Part shown: positions 63,822 through 64,000 of the stretch, one piece after another
Layout of the letters: each line of letters starts with the position of its first letter
Position numbering within the stretch: the stretch's first letter is position 1
Source of the DNA: Methyloligella sp. GL2
GTDB taxonomy: Bacteria; Pseudomonadota; Alphaproteobacteria; Rhizobiales; Methyloligellaceae
Length of the DNA stretch: 64,000 bases
NCBI RefSeq assembly: GCF_013341275.1
Contig: NZ_CP054476.1
Location: 2,220,988-2,284,987, forward strand
Direction of reading: 5' to 3'
Program-made: the position numbers and the translations under genes
Notes under the pieces: model-generated
Database searches by the model: none
The model's input: the letters and a program-made list of their open reading frames with translations, nothing else
What the model was told of the DNA's origin: nothing

Positions 63822-64000
63822 ATGCTGGAGAGCGAGCTGGAAGTCCTTCTCGGCGCGAAGATCGCAGCCTCCCGCTCCTTGGGGGTGGGATTCGGCCTTC
63901 AGGGGCTGGTGCTGACGCTGGAAGACGGGCGCAAGCTTGCGGTGAAGGCGGCGCGGGACCGCGCGGCGGGCGATGGGGCCGGGTTTCAGATCGAGGCCTT
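63822..64000 (+). CDS. Fructosamine-kinase-like protein (3' end outside window)
   Basis: Only the first 59 codons are visible: MLESELEVLLGAKIAASRSLGVGFGLQGLVLTLEDGRKLAVKAARD, then AGFQIEA at the edge. The start ATG 63822 lies about ten bases after a GGAGG site. The pattern of an N-terminal beta-strand, a glycine-containing loop, then DGRKLAVK with the ATP-binding Lys and F-x-x-EA resembles the fructosamine kinase and aminoglycoside phosphotransferase fold. Such enzymes phosphorylate glycated proteins or small sugars. With so little sequence the family call is tentative. Confidence 0.6.
   Translation, partial: MLESELEVLLGAKIAASRSLGVGFGLQGLVLTLEDGRKLAVKAARDRAAGDGAGFQIEA

Overview
This is a GC-rich chromosomal window with about 60 protein-coding genes, nearly all with clear alphaproteobacterial relatives. 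The pur gene order (purB, zeta-inhibitor DUF1476, purC-purS-purQ-purL, BolA/monothiol glutaredoxin, rpsD), the recA-alaS pair, CckA, an alphaproteobacterial-type recA SOS box (GTTC-N7-GTTC) and a large membrane protein resembling the growth pole ring protein (GPR/RgsE) point to Hyphomicrobiales (Rhizobiales) or a near relative. I cannot name a genus. I see no transposase, integrase, phage module, CRISPR array, rRNA or tRNA.

Layout. 1-554: truncated DUF2147 secreted protein. 706-6616 (-): translationally coupled fatty-acid beta-oxidation operon (acyl-CoA dehydrogenase, FadJ-type multifunctional enzyme, thiolase). 6929-13090 (+): CDGSH Fe-S protein, then a complete branched-chain amino-acid ABC transporter (livH-livM-livG-livF), a small membrane protein and the substrate-binding lipoprotein. 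13094-17646: small proteins, purB, two secreted SH3 proteins and an HpcH/HpaI aldolase. 17716-24985: DUF1476, then purC-purS-(foreign ORF)-purQ-purL, a BolA-glutaredoxin fusion and a DUF1326/DUF2182 pair. 25101-30212: rpsD, a secreted unknown, TrmJ-like methyltransferase, icd and a voltage-sensor/CNB-domain potassium channel. 30209-34541: alaS and recA with its SOS-box promoter. 34577-36154: a small accessory patch with a RipA-like membrane protein, a truncated cation-efflux gene and two KTSC-domain genes. 36512-41083: sulfotransferase, cckA and a FliO-like gene. 41084-41974: non-coding, with a candidate small RNA, 90-bp tandem repeats and palindromic repeats. 41975-44891: VanX-type dipeptidase, MFS transporter, a 46-bp tandem array grown from the end of dksA, and dksA itself. 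45153-48457: YcjX/YcjF pair and a disordered membrane-anchored protein. 48458-49578: hairpin-dense non-coding DNA. 49579-54707: lipoprotein, ECF sigma/anti-sigma pair, methyltransferase and ferredoxin-NADP reductase plus [2Fe-2S] ferredoxin. 54878-64000: Hpt protein, GPR-like protein with 22-residue repeats, DgcA-like epimerase, a degenerate CheZ-like protein, glycosyltransferase plus LpxH-like hydrolase, and the start of a fructosamine-kinase-like gene.

Most of the window is housekeeping. The observations most worth a second look are the single-chain BolA-Grx4 protein with a well-placed internal start, the 22-residue periodic repeat of the GPR-like polar-growth candidate, the ORF inserted between purS and purQ that carries the purQ start, the decayed efflux gene beside a RipA-like gene next to recA, the repeat array derived from dksA, and two structured non-coding regions (41285-41488 and about 48640-49291). 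All calls come from reading the sequence and recalled family knowledge; no database search was run.
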